Shown in pieces: positions 55,212-62,766 of a stretch of DNA of 64,000 nt. The position numbers and the translations under genes were made by a program. Numbering within the stretch: the stretch's first letter is position 1; the number at the start of each line of letters is the position of its first letter. The notes beneath the pieces were generated by a model, which saw only the letters and a list, made by a program, of their open reading frames with translations, was not told the DNA's origin and did no database searches. The DNA comes from Ottowia sp. (GTDB lineage: Bacteria; Pseudomonadota; Gammaproteobacteria; Burkholderiales; Burkholderiaceae_C). Where the stretch lies: positions 186,001 to 250,000 of the forward strand of contig NZ_JADJCO010000005.1 in assembly GCF_016703145.1 (NCBI RefSeq), given 5' to 3'.

Positions 55212-55868
55212 TCAGATGTTTTCGCCGGCCGCAGGCGCCGCCGGCCTGTCGGCGGCGGGTGCCTGGCCGAACGTGCCGCCCAGCCGCACGGCGCGTGGTG
55301 CGGGGGAGTCGCGGGTGATCACGATGGAGGTGCTGGTGGAAGGCGGCGTGCCCAGCACGCGGCGCGCGCCGTTGAAGCGGCGCTGCCAGTAGCTGATGTC
55401 CATGCGCTCCACCCGCACCTGCGAACCGGTGCGCGGCGCGTGGATGAACTTGCCGTCGCCCAGGTAGATGCCGACGTGGCTGTAGGCGCGGCGCAGGGTG
55501 TTGAAGAACACCAGGTCGCCCGGCTGCAGGTCGGCCTTGTTGATCGTCTGCGTGGCGGCGGCCTGTTCGGCGGCGCGGCGCGGCAGGATCAGGCCCATGG
55601 CCTGTTCGTAGGTGGCGCGCACGAAGCCGCTGCAGTCGAAGCCGGTCTCGGCCGACGTGCCTCCCAGCCGGTAGGGCACGCCCAGCGAGTCCATGGCGGC
55701 TGTCACGAGGTCGGCCGCGCGGTCGGTGGCCTGGTGAATGGTGTCTCCCAGGCGGGCCATCAGGCCCTTCTGGACCAGCAGTTTTTCCATCTCGTCCTGG
55801 GCCGGAGCGGCCTGGGCGGCGTGGAAGCTGGCGGTGAGCAGAATCAGTGCGGCAAGCGTTCTGGACAT
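55212..55868 (-). CDS. NlpC/P60 (C40) family cell-wall peptidase
   Basis: 218 residues: signal peptide (T-L-A-A-L-I-L-L-T-A-S-F-H-A-A-Q-A), a short helical linker, then the NlpC/P60 domain with catalytic Cys in T-G-F-D-C-S-G-F-V, His in A-Y-S-H-V-G-I-Y-L-G and the third polar residue in F-I-H-A-P-R-T-G. It probably cleaves peptidoglycan stem peptides in the periplasm. A Pro/Ala-rich tail ends the protein. ATG 55868 was chosen because it begins the signal peptide. Confidence 0.9.
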   Translation of the reverse strand: MSRTLAALILLTASFHAAQAAPAQDEMEKLLVQKGLMARLGDTIHQATDRAADLVTAAMDSLGVPYRLGGTSAETGFDCSGFVRATYEQAMGLILPRRAAEQAAATQTINKADLQPGDLVFFNTLRRAYSHVGIYLGDGKFIHAPRTGSQVRVERMDISYWQRRFNGARRVLGTPPSTSTSIVITRDSPAPRAVRLGGTFGQAPAADRPAAPAAGENI

Positions 55869-56230
55869 GACCTGATCGGCGATGAAATGGAGCCGCCCGG
55901 CGATGGCGGGCTGATCCTGGGGCGGCGCTCGTGGGAAGAGCCGCATGTTGTTTTTTGGTAACAATCCCTTGCTAAGGGTAGCCCGCGCAGTGTAGGACAA
56001 CCGCCTGTGCTCTCGGGATCGCCGCAGGTGTCTCGATTAAGGGTTTTCCTGGGGTTGATGAAGCGGACAGGGGCGAAAGAGTCGCGCAGGCGACTTGGAC
56101 TCGGGCTGCAAGGGCTTTCCCTCTTCATGCGTGCCGGCGGATGAACAATCATCGGCGGTCCTTCACGCACGGCGGGTACGGTTTGCTCGCGTCTTTCGTG
56201 CATTTTTCGTTTGTCGATCTAAGGAACCCC
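55869..56230. other. intergenic region without a recognisable gene
   Basis: 362 bp separate the divergent peptidase and Bug-family genes. I see a small CCCTT-GCT-AAGGG hairpin at 55966-55978 and no coding frame with family features. It presumably holds both promoters. Confidence 0.5.
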
Positions 56231-57241
56231 ATGACCCGCGTCTCATCTTCTCTCACCCGTCGCTGCTTCCACGCATTGAGCGCCAGCATGCTGGTTTTGC
56301 CGACGCTGGCCTGGGCGCAGGGCGGTGCCGCCGCTTGGCCGAGCAAGGCCGTGACCGTCATCGTGCCGTTCTCGCCCGGCGGCGGCACCGACGCGATCGC
56401 GCGCCTGGTCGGCCTGAAGCTGGCCGCTTCGCTGAAGCAGCCCTTCATCATCGACAACCGCGTCGGCGCCAGCGGCATGATCGGCACCACGGCGGTGGCC
56501 AAGGCGCCGCCCGACGGCTACACCATCACCGTGGGCCTGAGCACGTCGCTGCTGATCAACCAGTTCCTGTACGCCAAGATGCCGTACGACGCGCAGAAGG
56601 ATCTGGCCATGGTGTACCGCTTGGCCGCGGGCACCCAGATCCTGGCGGTCAAGCCCAGCCTGCCGGTCAAGAACGGTACCGAGCTGCTGGCCTACATCAA
56701 GGCCAACAAGGGCAAGCTGTCCTACGGCTCGTACGGCGCGGGCTCGACGCCGCATCTGTTCGGCGCTTACCTGAACCACATCACCAACGGCGAAATGAAC
56801 CACGTGCCCTACAAGGGCGAGGCGCCGATGAACCAGGACTTCCTGGGCGGACAGATCGACATGGCCTGGGTCAGCGCGGCGGCGGCCAAGCAGCACATCC
56901 TGGCCGGCAAGATGAAGCCTATCGGCGTCAACGCCACCGAGCGCATGAAGGCGCTGCCCGACGTGCCCACGCTGAAGGAGTCCGGCATCACCGACCCGGT
57001 GTTCCAGATGGAGGGCTGGCTGGCCGTGGCCGTGCCCGCGAAGGTGCCCAAGGAGATCCAGGACAAGCTGGCCGCCGAGATTCGCAAGGCGATGCAAGAC
57101 CCCGAGGTGCAGCGCAAGATCGAGGAGATGGGTTTCCGCCCCGTTCTCAACAGCAATCCCGAAACCTTCACCGCCGAGTACAAGCAGCAACTGCCCAAGT
57201 GGGCCGAGCTGGTCAAGATTTCGGGCGCCAAGCTGGATTGA
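56231..57241 (+). CDS. Bug-family (TctC) tripartite tricarboxylate transporter substrate-binding protein
   Basis: 336-residue periplasmic binding protein. A signal peptide (R-R-C-F-H-A-L, cut near A-W-A-Q) is followed by W-P-S-K-A-V-T-V-I-V-P-F-S-P-G-G-G-T-D-A-I-A-R, Q-P-F-I-I-D-N-R-V-G-A-S-G-M-I-G and K-A-P-P-D-G-Y-T, all Bug hallmarks. Ligands of this family are carboxylates or small aromatics; none can be inferred here. No membrane partners are adjacent, as is usual for orphan Bug genes in this group. AAGGA precedes the ATG. Confidence 0.93.
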   Translation: MTRVSSSLTRRCFHALSASMLVLPTLAWAQGGAAAWPSKAVTVIVPFSPGGGTDAIARLVGLKLAASLKQPFIIDNRVGASGMIGTTAVAKAPPDGYTITVGLSTSLLINQFLYAKMPYDAQKDLAMVYRLAAGTQILAVKPSLPVKNGTELLAYIKANKGKLSYGSYGAGSTPHLFGAYLNHITNGEMNHVPYKGEAPMNQDFLGGQIDMAWVSAAAAKQHILAGKMKPIGVNATERMKALPDVPTLKESGITDPVFQMEGWLAVAVPAKVPKEIQDKLAAEIRKAMQDPEVQRKIEEMGFRPVLNSNPETFTAEYKQQLPKWAELVKISGAKLD

Positions 57242-57249
57242 TGTCTTAA

Positions 57250-57310
57250 GGGCAAAAAATGCCCTCGGCCCTCACGTGCACTGCGCGGTTAGCTATCTAT
57301 AAGATAGCGA
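57250..57310 (-). repeat. dispersed repeat copy forming the start of the sugar dehydrogenase gene
   Basis: On the reverse strand: GCTATC-TTATA-GATAGC, then TAACCGCGCAGTGCACGTGA and GGGCCGAGGGCATTTTTTG. In the forward direction it carries the ATG and first codons of the next gene. GGGCA-AAAAA-TGCCC (57250-57264) forms a hairpin over that ATG. Confidence 0.8.
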
Positions 57311-58407
57311 TCGGCACTGTGCTGCTGGCCTTCGGCTGGCCGGTGGCGGCGGCGCCCCGGGCCCAGCCGGTGGCCAGCGGGCTGCAGCACCCGTGGGCGG
57401 TGGCCTTTCTGCCGCAGGGGCGCTTCCTGGTCACCGAGCGGCCCGGCCGCCTGCGCGTGGTCGAGGCCGACGGCACCCTGCGCCCGCCGCTGCAGGGCCT
57501 GCCCGAGGTGGCCGCCGGCGGACAGGGCGGGCTGCTGGACGTGGCGGCGGACTCGGGCTTCGACCGCAACCGCACGATCTACTTCTGCTTTTCCGAGCCC
57601 GGCCTGGGCACCACCAACAGCACCGCGCTGGCGCGCGCCCGCCTGTCGGGCGACCTGGCGCGGCTGGAGGACGTGCGGGTCATCTTCAGCCAGAAGCCCA
57701 AGACCAGCAGTACCCTGCATTTCGGCTGCCGCATCGCCGAGCGCCGGGTCGGCGGCCAGCCCGACGGCACCTTGTTCCTGACGCTGGGCGAGCGCTTCTC
57801 GCGCCGCGACGACGCGCAGAAGCTGGACAACCACCACGGCAAGATCGTGCGCGTGGGCAAGGACGGCACCGTGCCCCCGGACAACCCCTTTGTCGGCCGG
57901 GCCGGCGCGCTGCCCGAGATCTGGAGCATCGGTCACCGCAACGCGCAGGGCGCCACGCTGGCGCCGGACGGCAGCCTGTGGATGCACGAGCACGGCGCCC
58001 AGGGCGGCGACGAGATCAACCTGCCCAAGGCCGGCGCCAACCACGGCTGGCCGGTGGTGAGCTTCGGCGTCCACTACGACGGCAGCAAGATTGGCGAGGG
58101 CGCCAGCAGCCAGCCCGGCATGGCGCCGCCGCTGCACCGCTGGACGCCCTCGATCGCGCCATCGGGCATGGCCTTCCTCACCAGCGACCGCTACGGCGCG
58201 GCCTGGAAGGGCAATCTGTTCGTCGGCTCGCTGAAGTTCCGCTACCTGGACCGCATCGAGCTGAGGGACGGCCGGGTCGTGGCCGAGCACAAGCTGCTGC
58301 AGGACGTGGGCCAGCGCATCCGCGACGTGCGCCAGGGGCCCGACGGTCTGCTGTACGTGCTGACCGACGATGCGCGCGGGCAGCTCATTCGCCTGCTTCC
58401 AGATTGA
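57259..58407 (+). CDS. PQQ-type soluble aldose sugar dehydrogenase (YliI/Asd-like)
   Basis: 382-residue exported six-blade propeller of the sGDH family: L-Q-H-P-W-A-V-A-F-L-P-Q-G-R-F-L-V-T-E-R-P-G-R-L-R, G-G-Q-G-G-L-L-D-V-A (catalytic His replaced by Gln in many family annotations), T-L-G-E-R-F, G-H-R-N-A-Q-G and H-E-H-G-A-Q-G-G-D-E-I-N. It oxidises aldose sugars at the periplasmic side if PQQ is available. AAGGG precedes ATG 57259. The first 17 codons lie in a dispersed repeat and supply the front of the signal peptide. GTG 57319 is the alternative native start. Confidence 0.88.
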   Translation: MPSALTCTARLAIYKIAIGTVLLAFGWPVAAAPRAQPVASGLQHPWAVAFLPQGRFLVTERPGRLRVVEADGTLRPPLQGLPEVAAGGQGGLLDVAADSGFDRNRTIYFCFSEPGLGTTNSTALARARLSGDLARLEDVRVIFSQKPKTSSTLHFGCRIAERRVGGQPDGTLFLTLGERFSRRDDAQKLDNHHGKIVRVGKDGTVPPDNPFVGRAGALPEIWSIGHRNAQGATLAPDGSLWMHEHGAQGGDEINLPKAGANHGWPVVSFGVHYDGSKIGEGASSQPGMAPPLHRWTPSIAPSGMAFLTSDRYGAAWKGNLFVGSLKFRYLDRIELRDGRVVAEHKLLQDVGQRIRDVRQGPDGLLYVLTDDARGQLIRLLPD

Positions 58408-58460
58408 TAGCTGCCGGTGGAGTATCCACGCTGGCTAGCGGCTGATTTGTCATAAAAATG
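58403..58460 (+). repeat. dispersed repeat copy at the 3' end of the sugar dehydrogenase gene
   Basis: ATTGATAGCTGCCGGTGGAG then TATCCACGCTGGCTAGCGGC and TGATTTGTC. The TGA of GATTGATAGCT is the gene's stop codon, so this gene begins and ends in copies of the same repeat. Confidence 0.8.
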
Positions 58461-58480
58461 GCGCCCTCCGGGGGCGCCAT
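58458..58480. terminator. 9-bp inverted repeat between convergent genes
   Basis: ATGGCGCCC (58458-58466) pairs with 58472-58480 around a five-base loop. A-run before it gives a U-run for reverse-strand transcripts of the iron-binding protein gene. Confidence 0.65.
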
Positions 58481-58503
58481 TCCTGGGGTGCCGATGGGCT
58501 GCC

Positions 58504-59549
58504 TTATTTGAACCCCACCCGGTCCAGCATCTGCTGCACCTTGACCTGGTTGGCCCCCACGGCGCTGATGGGAATGGTCTCGGACTTGAACTTGCCGCCC
58601 GCGGTCATCGACTTGAGGGCCGGGTTGTCGAAGCTCACGCCCTTGGCCGCCGGCCACTCGTTGTTGCCGTTGGCGAAGTGGTTCTGCGCCGCCGGGCTGG
58701 CGAGGTATTCGAGGAACTTGACCGCGCCCGCCGTGTTCCTGGAATGGCGCGCCACCGCGCCGCCCGCCACGTTGACGTGCGTGCCCCAGCTGTCCTGGTT
58801 GGGGAAGACCACGCCCACGCGCTCGACCACGGCCTGGTCCTCCGGCTTGCCCGAGCGCATCAGGCGCGCCAGGTAGTAGCTGTTGGTCACGGCGATCTGG
58901 CATTCGCCCGAGGCCACCCCTTGATCTGGTCGGTGTCGCCGCCTTTAGGGGAGCGAGCCATGTTGTCCACCATGCCCTTGAGCCACACCTCGGCCTTCTC
59001 GGCACCGAGGTGCTCGGTCACGGCGCCGAACAGGCTCAGGTTGTAGGGGTGCGAGCCGGAGCGGATGCACAGCTTGCCCTTGTTCTTGGGGTCGCCCAGC
59101 TCCTCGTAGGTGTCCACGTCGGCGCGCCGGACCTTGATCTTGTCGTACACGACGACGCGGGCGCGCGTGGACAGGCCGAACCATGGAATGCCGCCGTCGG
59201 CCGCCGGCGCGGCGCGCAGGTTGGCGGGGATGGCGTCTTCCAGCACCTTGGACTTGACCGGCAGGAACAGCCCGTCCTGCTCGCCGCGCCACAGGCGTGC
59301 GGCATCCACCAGCAGGATCACGTCGGCCGGCGAGGCGCTGCCCTCGGCCTTGAGCCGCGCGATGATGCCTGCATCGTCCGCGTCCACGCGGTTGATCTTG
59401 ATGCCGGTGGTCTTGGTGAAGTCGGCGTACAGCGCCTCGTCGGTCGAGTAATGGCGCGCCGAATACAGGTTGATGGCCTGTTCCTGCGCCTGCGCGGCGC
59501 CACCGGCCAGAACGGCCAGCACGGCGGCGAGGGCCACGAGCTTTTTCAT
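58504..59549 (-). pseudogene. Fe(3+) ABC transporter substrate-binding protein (FutA/FbpA type), frameshifted
   Basis: About 348 residues if repaired. The first frame from ATG 59549 has a signal peptide and I-N-L-Y-S-A-R-H-Y-S-T-D-E-A-L-Y, the Tyr/His iron-site start, through G-G-D-T-D-Q-I-K-G. At 58917-58921, in a run of four G on the coding strand, one base appears lost: AAG-GG-GTG-GCC would restore the frame. The second frame continues S-G-E-C-Q-I-A-V-T-N-S-Y-Y-L-A-R-L, with the paired iron-binding Tyr, to the stop. No permease or ATPase gene is adjacent. A Fur-like box lies upstream. It is either a real mutation or a sequencing error. Confidence 0.85.
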
Positions 59550-59615
59550 GCGATGGATTCCTTGGCGAAGAGGACGGAAAAAGAGGGTCGAACGCCACGG
59601 GATGATAGCGCAAAC

Positions 59616-59628
59616 GAGAATTGTTCTC
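59616..59628. promoter_or_regulatory. Fur-box-like palindrome
   Basis: GAGAATTGTTCTC has perfect 5-bp arms and the A/T spacing of Fur sites, 66 bp upstream of the iron-binding protein start. It supports iron-repressed expression. Confidence 0.6.
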
Positions 59629-59675
59629 AAAGGAGGCGCGGGCAGGCGCCGTGCGCGCGCCAGAGAAGCGAAAAA

Positions 59676-59701
59676 AAGGGCTGATCTTGCGATCAGCCCT
59701 T
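59676..59701 (-). terminator. intrinsic terminator on the reverse strand
   Basis: AAGGGCTGATC (59676-59686) and its complement (59691-59701) flank TTGC. The A-run 59671-59677 gives a U-run for reverse-strand RNA. It probably ends the phasin transcript 225 bp upstream. The region 59703-59926 between them holds a second hairpin (59822-59846) and no gene. Confidence 0.6.
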
Positions 59702-59926
59702 GAAGGGATCCCTGAACCCGGAAGGTTTCGAAAGGACCCGAGGAGACAACGGGTTGGCGCCTTGCCGAGGCACCCAGTAAGAAGGACACGCGGCGCGGGG
59801 CGGTTTGTCCTTTTTGCTGGAGCTTCGCCGGGCAGGCCGGCGAAGCACGCGGCTCGTCATCCTTGCGGACTCACACTCCGTAGAGTGCGAAACCGCGATG
59901 CGAGTTCAACGCCCGAAGGCGATGAA

Positions 59927-60466
59927 TCAACGCTTCTTGGCGCCCTTGGCGGCCTCGGTGGCGCTGGTGGCCACGGCGTTGAAGTTGGACTCGGCCATGT
60001 CGGAAGCCTGCTTGACGGCCTTCTGCACCGACTCGAACGCGTTGTTGGCGGCGGCCACGGCGCTCTTCATCATGGCGACGGCGGTTTCGGAGCCGGCGGG
60101 CGCGTTCTTGGCGGCGTTGTCCACCAAGGCGGTGAACTGGGCCTGGCTCTCGGCGACCTTGGCTTCGAAGGTCTTGGTGAACTCGGCGCTGGTGCCCGAC
60201 GCGATGTCATACAGGTGGCGGCTGTAGGCGGCGGCCTTCTCGGCCAGGGGCTGCAGCGCGCCGGCTTGCAGGGCCAGCAGCTCCTGCACGTCCTTGACCG
60301 ACAGCAGCGCCTGGGCGTGGCTGTTGGACTCGGCCAGCGCGGCCTTGGTGGCCTGCAGGTTCAGCTCGACCAGCTTCTCGACGCCTTCGAAGGCCTTGGT
60401 GGTCAGGCCGTAGATGGTTTCCAGGTTGGCTTTCTGGGAAGCGACGAGTTGTTCGGGGGTCAGCAT
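59927..60466 (-). CDS. phaP: phasin family protein (PHA granule-associated)
   Basis: 179-residue helical, Ala-rich protein: L-T-P-E-Q-L-V-A-S-Q-K-A-N-L-E-T-I-Y-G-L-T-T-K-A-F-E-G-V-E-K-L-V-E-L-N, the standard PhaP1 start, then amphipathic helices and a Lys-rich end. Phasins coat polyhydroxyalkanoate granules, so the host probably stores PHA. AGGAG lies 9 nt before the ATG. Confidence 0.93.
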   Translation of the reverse strand: MLTPEQLVASQKANLETIYGLTTKAFEGVEKLVELNLQATKAALAESNSHAQALLSVKDVQELLALQAGALQPLAEKAAAYSRHLYDIASGTSAEFTKTFEAKVAESQAQFTALVDNAAKNAPAGSETAVAMMKSAVAAANNAFESVQKAVKQASDMAESNFNAVATSATEAAKGAKKR

Positions 60467-60665
60467 GAGAGGGTTCTCCTAGACAATGGTGGAAAGGGTT
60501 GCTTCTGGGTGCCGCCCTGAACCACTTCTTTTGTTGCAGTGCAGCATGGCACGAATTGTAGGGGACGGAGGAGCGTTTGCAAGCCGCTTTGGTGCATTGC
60601 AGCATTTTTAGACGCGGCGTTCTAACCCCTGCGGCGAGCCGTCTGGCGGGATCGGGAGGCGTGAG

Positions 60666-61601
60666 GTGAAGGCGTTCTATTCCATCCGCTTCGTGCTGCC
60701 GCTGCCGCCGGGTCATCGCTTTCCGATGGGTAAGTACGCGCGGCTGCGCGAGCGGGTCGCGGCGGAACTACCCGCCGTCACCCTCGGGCCCGCCGAGCCC
60801 GCCACGGACGGCCAGCTGGCGCTGGCGCACGCGCCGGCCTACATCGACGCCGTGGCGCGCGGCACGCTGGATGCGCGCGCGCAGCGCGAGATCGGCTTTC
60901 CGTGGAGCGAGGCCATGGTCGAGCGCTCGCGCCGCTCGGTCGGCGCCACCATCGCCGCCGCCCGCGCGGCGCGGGCCGAGGGCGTGGCCGCCAACCTGGC
61001 CGGCGGCACGCACCACGCCGGCGCCGGCGGTGGCAGCGGCTACTGCGTGTTCAACGACGTGGCCGTGGCCGCGCGCCTGATGCAGGCCGAGCACACGCGT
61101 CGCCAACCCAGCGCCCGCCCGCCGCGCGTGGCCGTGATCGACCTGGACGTGCACCAGGGCAACGGCACGGCGGCCATCTTCGCGGGCGATGCGTCGGTGT
61201 TCACGCTGTCGCTGCACGGCGAGAAGAACTTCCCGTTCCGCAAGGTGGCGGGCGACCTGGACGTGGGCCTGCCCGACGGCACGGGCGACGACGAATACCT
61301 GCACGCGCTGGAGCTGGCCCTGGCCGAGCTGGAGGCGCGCTTCGACGCCGACCTCGTGTTCTACCTGGCCGGCGCCGACCCGCACGAGGGCGATCGGCTC
61401 GGCCGCCTGCGGCTGAGCCACGATGGGCTGCAGGCGCGCGACCGCCGCGTGTTCGACTGGGCCTGGCGGCGTCGGCTGCCGCTGGCCCTGTCCATGGCCG
61501 GCGGCTACGGCCGCGACATCGCCACCACGGTGCAGGCGCAGATGAACACCTTTGGCGTCGCGCTGGAGTACTGGCGCCGCTGGCAGAATGGGGCGCGATG
61601 A
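60666..61601 (+). CDS. histone deacetylase-like amidohydrolase
   Basis: 311 residues, class IV/bacterial type. Start is GTG preceded by GGGAGG. Zinc-site and catalytic motifs: G-G-T-H-H-A-G-A-G-G-G-S-G-Y-C-V-F-N-D (His pair), V-I-D-L-D-V-H-Q-G-N-G-T-A (metal Asp/His), Y-L-A-G-A-D-P-H (metal Asp) and M-A-G-G-Y-G-R. Bacterial homologues deacetylate polyamines or small molecules; the substrate here is unknown. It heads an operon of four genes with ATGA overlaps. Confidence 0.9.
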   Translation: MKAFYSIRFVLPLPPGHRFPMGKYARLRERVAAELPAVTLGPAEPATDGQLALAHAPAYIDAVARGTLDARAQREIGFPWSEAMVERSRRSVGATIAAARAARAEGVAANLAGGTHHAGAGGGSGYCVFNDVAVAARLMQAEHTRRQPSARPPRVAVIDLDVHQGNGTAAIFAGDASVFTLSLHGEKNFPFRKVAGDLDVGLPDGTGDDEYLHALELALAELEARFDADLVFYLAGADPHEGDRLGRLRLSHDGLQARDRRVFDWAWRRRLPLALSMAGGYGRDIATTVQAQMNTFGVALEYWRRWQNGAR

Positions 61602-62047
61602 ACCAGTCCGCACGACCCCGGCCCGAGCACCGCGGCAGCTACCGCGCCTTCCGCACCATCACCACCCGCTGGATGGACAACGACCAGTACGGCCACGTCA
61701 ACAACGTCGTCTATTACTCGTGGTTCGACACCGCCGTCAACGCGCTCCTGATCGAGCGGGGCGTGCTCGACACCGCCAGCGGCGGCACCATCGGCTTCGT
61801 GATCGAGACGCAGTGCCAGTACTTCGCCCCGCTGGCCTTCCCGCAGAACGTCGAGGCCGGCATCCGCGTGGCGCACATCGGCTCGTCCAGCGTGCGCTAC
61901 GAGGTCGGCCTGTTCGCCGAGGGCGCCGAGACCACCGCCGCGCAGGGCCACTTCGTGCACGTCTACGTCGATCGCGCCACGCAGCGGCCGGTGCCGCTGC
62001 CGGCCGCGCTCAAGTCCGTCCTGGAGCAGCTTCGATGTCCCAAGTAA
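61598..62047 (+). CDS. 4HBT-type acyl-CoA thioesterase
   Basis: 149-residue hotdog thioesterase: T-R-W-M-D-N-D-Q-Y-G-H-V-N-N-V-V-Y-Y-S-W-F-D, the YbgC/4HBT motif with catalytic Asp. It overlaps the deacetylase stop and ends 13 bp inside the nitroreductase gene. Probably clears or recycles acyl-CoA; specificity unknown. Confidence 0.88.
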   Translation: MNQSARPRPEHRGSYRAFRTITTRWMDNDQYGHVNNVVYYSWFDTAVNALLIERGVLDTASGGTIGFVIETQCQYFAPLAFPQNVEAGIRVAHIGSSSVRYEVGLFAEGAETTAAQGHFVHVYVDRATQRPVPLPAALKSVLEQLRCPK

Positions 62048-62766
62048 GCGCGCCGATCCACGACCCCGCCAGCGTGGACGCGGCCATCGAGAACCGTTTC
62101 TGCGCGCGCGCCTTCCTGCCGCGGCCCGTGCCGCGCGAGACGCTGGAGAACATCCTGCGCGTGGCCAGCCGCGCGCCCTCCGGCACCAACAGCCAGCCTT
62201 GGCGCGTGTATGTGCTGGAGGGCGCGGCCAAGGACGAGCTGGTCGCCAAGGTCTGCGAGGCGCACGACGCGCTGCGCGAGCACCCCGAGCTGGAGACCAA
62301 GTACCGCGAGGACTACGACTACTACCCGCGCCACTGGGTCGAGCCCTACCTGGGCCGCCGGCGCCAGAACGGCTGGAGCCTGTACGGCCTGCTGGGCATC
62401 GGCAAGGGCGACAAGGACGCGATGCACGCCCAGCACCAGCGCAACTTCCGCTTCTTCGACGCGCCGGTGGGCCTGATGTTCACCCTCGACCGCGTGATGG
62501 GGCAGGGCAGCCTGATGGACTACGGCATGTTCCTGCAGAACGTCATGGTCGCCGCCCGGGCGCGCGGCCTGCACACCTGTCCGCAGGCGGCGTGGAACCA
62601 CTTCGGCTCCATCATTCTGCCGCACATCGGCGCCAGCGCCGAGGAGATGCTGGTGTGCGGCATGTCGCTGGGCTGGCCGGACCTGGACGCGCCGGTCAAT
62701 ACTTACTTCACGCCGCGCGAGCCGGTCGAATCCTTTACTCACTGGGTCGGCCAGGGCCAGCCATGA
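62035..62766 (+). CDS. nitroreductase family protein
   Basis: 243-residue FMN oxidoreductase: R-F-C-A-R-A-F-L-P-R-P-V-P-R-E-T-L-E-N-I-L, A-P-S-G-T-N-S-Q-P-W-R-V-Y-V (FMN phosphate site), G-M-F-L-Q-N-V-M-V-A-A-R-A-R-G-L-H-T-C-P-Q and the C-terminal G-M-S-L-G-W-P-D. Reduces nitro compounds or quinones with NAD(P)H. Overlaps both neighbours. Confidence 0.9.
   Translation: MSQVSAPIHDPASVDAAIENRFCARAFLPRPVPRETLENILRVASRAPSGTNSQPWRVYVLEGAAKDELVAKVCEAHDALREHPELETKYREDYDYYPRHWVEPYLGRRRQNGWSLYGLLGIGKGDKDAMHAQHQRNFRFFDAPVGLMFTLDRVMGQGSLMDYGMFLQNVMVAARARGLHTCPQAAWNHFGSIILPHIGASAEEMLVCGMSLGWPDLDAPVNTYFTPREPVESFTHWVGQGQP

Noticed and set aside
59703..59926. Small RNA gene between the phasin gene and the terminator
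   Set aside because: Two hairpins are present but no promoter or known RNA family pattern can be supported; more simply the phasin 3' untranslated region.
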